A stretch of 6,935 bases of DNA. Origin: Caldifarciminota bacterium. GTDB taxonomy: Bacteria; Hydrothermota; 32-111; QNBC01. A program made the position numbers and the translations under genes. The notes beneath the pieces were generated by a model that saw nothing but the letters and a program-made list of their open reading frames with translations, did no database searches and had not been told where the DNA came from. Numbering within the stretch: the first letter of the stretch is position 1; each line of letters starts with the position of its first letter. The stretch lies in the NCBI GenBank assembly GCA_015486655.1, contig WFRF01000069.1, positions 1 to 6,935 of the forward strand, read 5' to 3'. Below, piece by piece: positions 5,476 to 6,935 of this stretch.

Positions 5476-6935
5476 TATCGTATTACGGCTACTTTCTTTA
5501 TACTGTTGTGAATACCGTCATTTACAATGATATAGTAAACACCGGGTTTCACCTTCTTCCCGTTGCTATCGGTTAAATTCCAGTGTATGGCACTCCGATT
5601 ATTATCGTATCTCCCCGGCTTCAATTCACCGATTTCCCTGCTGTAAATCTTGTGCCCCGATACATCATATACAAAAAATCGTGCCAATGAAGCCGTTCCC
5701 ATAACAAATGGAACAATTAGTTCTCCGCTATTTGCGATGGAAACCGGATTAGGGTAAATTCTCCCTATTATATTTGTAAGGTCCGGGTTTATTGTATCCG
5801 TTACCGCCTCTCCGGAATTAACATTAGATATCTTCACATAATCGTAAAAACTGTCTGCATCTTCTGCAATTGATGTTATAAATATACCTGAAGGGTAATC
5901 CGTATTTTGAGGTTCTGATGTTGTCATTCTCATTGAATCCGGAGATTTGTAATAAATATTTATCCCTGTTATCTGAAATGAATCGATAATGGTACCCGTA
6001 TAATCAAGCAGTCTTATGTCAGAGGTGTCCTTCAAATAGAACCCCGAATCTACCTTCACATACAGACAATTCAAAGTATCAAGATCATTGTAATGTGAGG
6101 CGAGATCGCTCAACTGAGGGACATTGCCGAATATTATGGATTCCTTTTCGGGAATTCTGTTATCGCTACCCAGAGAAATCGTATCATTGTTAATTACAAT
6201 TCTCCACCCTTTCAGTGACCCCGAACCGAGGTTATACGATTTATACAGATCCGGAATACCCGCACCGATTTCATTATCGGGTGAAGCGATATTGGATGCA
6301 TAACCTGCAAGGGCATTTTTAACCTGTATTGGCGACCATTTGGGATGTGATTGTAGTAACAGAGCTGCTGCTCCGGTAACCATTGCCGCAGCATATTCCG
6401 TTCCGTCGGTTTCAAGGTAAAGGGTATCAACGTCAACGGTAGTATCGGCTGCTCCCGATGAATCGTAAAGTGTAAATGCTTTGGTTGCAGCATAAACCAC
6501 TCCTTCTCCGAGACTTGCTATGTCCGGTTTTATACGTCCGTCGGCAGTTGGTCCCGCTATGGATATACTTGCAAAGTATTTGTCATCATTATCCGTTGCT
6601 CCTACGGTTAAAACGCTGTCACCGTCGGCAGGAGCCATCATGTACCCGGAGTTATACTTATCCCCGATGGGTTGAACAACGAGAATTCCCTTGGATGCCG
6701 CGATATCCGCTTCCTTTGTTATTGCGCATGTATTTCCGTCCATCTGAGATTGGGTATACCAGTCATTTACGCCTATACCGCTGTATATGATATCCACTCC
6801 TATACTATCCGCCCATTCGCATGCCGCAATCCAGTTATCCTCATCCGTCGTGTCCACAACACCCGCTTTTTTAATTTTTGCCAGTATAAAGTTCGATGCA
6901 AAGGCGGGTCCTATAAACTCTCCCGGATAATATCC
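5475..6935 (-). CDS. Secreted subtilase-fold (S8) protein with C-terminal sorting-type domain; catalytic Ser replaced by Glu (partial)
   Basis: The visible 486 residues are the C-terminal part; the reading frame is open to the right edge, so signal peptide and the Asp/His catalytic region lie outside. The subtilase core is unmistakable: PGEFIGPAFASNFILAK, EDNWIAACEWADSIGVDII, GILVV, MAPADGDSVLTVGATD, GPTADGRIKPDIAS, and AAMVTGAAALLLQSHP.W.P.QVKNAL. The nucleophile motif GTS..AP reads GTEYAAA, with the Glu codon GAA at 6398-6396. The oxyanion motif AGN reads IGD, with Asp at 6662-6660. Peptidase activity is therefore not expected. After about 200 residues of beta-rich sequence, the tail from IYPNP (about 5759) to the stop has the FYVYD.SG.K...R, W.LTDSNGK.V.PGVYYI pattern of FlgD-Ig / type IX sorting domains, which take proteins across the outer membrane to the cell surface. 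It is the most upstream visible gene of the operon and its TAA overlaps the barrel gene's ATG. A GTG at 6857 is not the start because homology continues upstream of it. Confidence 0.88.
   Translation of the reverse strand, partial: GYYPGEFIGPAFASNFILAKIKKAGVVDTTDEDNWIAACEWADSIGVDIIYSGIGVNDWYTQSQMDGNTCAITKEADIAASKGILVVQPIGDKYNSGYMMAPADGDSVLTVGATDNDDKYFASISIAGPTADGRIKPDIASLGEGVVYAATKAFTLYDSSGAADTTVDVDTLYLETDGTEYAAAMVTGAAALLLQSHPKWSPIQVKNALAGYASNIASPDNEIGAGIPDLYKSYNLGSGSLKGWRIVINNDTISLGSDNRIPEKESIIFGNVPQLSDLASHYNDLDTLNCLYVKVDSGFYLKDTSDIRLLDYTGTIIDSFQITGINIYYKSPDSMRMTTSEPQNTDYPSGIFITSIAEDADSFYDYVKISNVNSGEAVTDTINPDLTNIIGRIYPNPVSIANSGELIVPFVMGTASLARFFVYDVSGHKIYSREIGELKPGRYDNNRSAIHWNLTDSNGKKVKPGVYYIIVNDGIHNSIKKVAVIR

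Noticed and set aside
6212..6790. Alternative frames inside the subtilase-fold gene on both strands
   Set aside because: The conserved subtilase motifs are all in one frame; these translations are His/Leu/Arg-rich shadows.
6855..6857. GTG as start codon of the subtilase-fold gene
   Set aside because: Family-like sequence (PGEFIGPAFASNFILAK) continues in frame upstream to the window edge, so the real start is outside.

Overview
The window is AT-rich, uses the standard genetic code and is densely packed. It holds seven protein genes (two cut by the window edges) and only one real intergenic gap, positions 328-446. The best lineage clue is the subtilase-fold protein at the right end. It has the NWIAA.EWADS / PADGDSV / GPTADGRIKPD layout common in Bacteroidota and FCB-group secreted subtilases, and it ends in a YPNP...GVYYI beta-sandwich tail of the FlgD-Ig / type IX sorting type. 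With an outer-membrane beta-barrel next to it, this suggests a Gram-negative bacterium of the FCB superphylum or an allied candidate phylum. Lineage below that level is not resolvable by eye.

Left part. A GlmS-type glutaminase domain (1-327, minus, cut by the edge) and an ABC-F ATPase (447-2279, plus) diverge from a 119-nt region carrying two well-formed, back-to-back sigma70-like promoters. The minus promoter leads into a good Shine-Dalgarno. The plus promoter places its expected start site on the ATG itself, so the ABC-F mRNA is predicted to be leaderless. The ABC-F gene overlaps by 11 nt a Mut7-C-type gene (2269-2697) that keeps its zinc ribbon but has lost most of the PIN-like acidic residues.

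Right part. Four overlapping genes on the minus strand read right to left: a subtilase-fold protein (6935-5475), an outer-membrane barrel (5475-4549), a ClpA-like single-AAA+ protein (4549-3215) and a YbjN/TY3-chaperone-like protein (3234-2671). The first two junctions are TAATG stop/start overlaps and the third is a 20-nt overlap, so they look like one translationally coupled operon. The last gene runs 27 nt into the 3' end of the Mut7-C gene.

Most notable is that the recognisable enzymes of this operon appear catalytically dead. The subtilase has Glu where the nucleophilic Ser should be (GTE instead of GTS) and Asp where the oxyanion Asn should be. The Clp-like protein has lost the Walker A Thr, both Walker B acids, the arginine finger and the pore loop. 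It keeps the Clp N-domain and an IGF tripeptide at the position of ClpA's ClpP-docking loop. With the peptide-binding-type YbjN/TY3 protein, the operon looks like a set of protein-binding rather than protein-processing modules. I infer a possible undescribed system built from pseudoenzymes, with an envelope half (pseudosubtilase and barrel) and a cytoplasmic half (pseudo-Clp and TY3-like chaperone). Its function cannot be read from the sequence.
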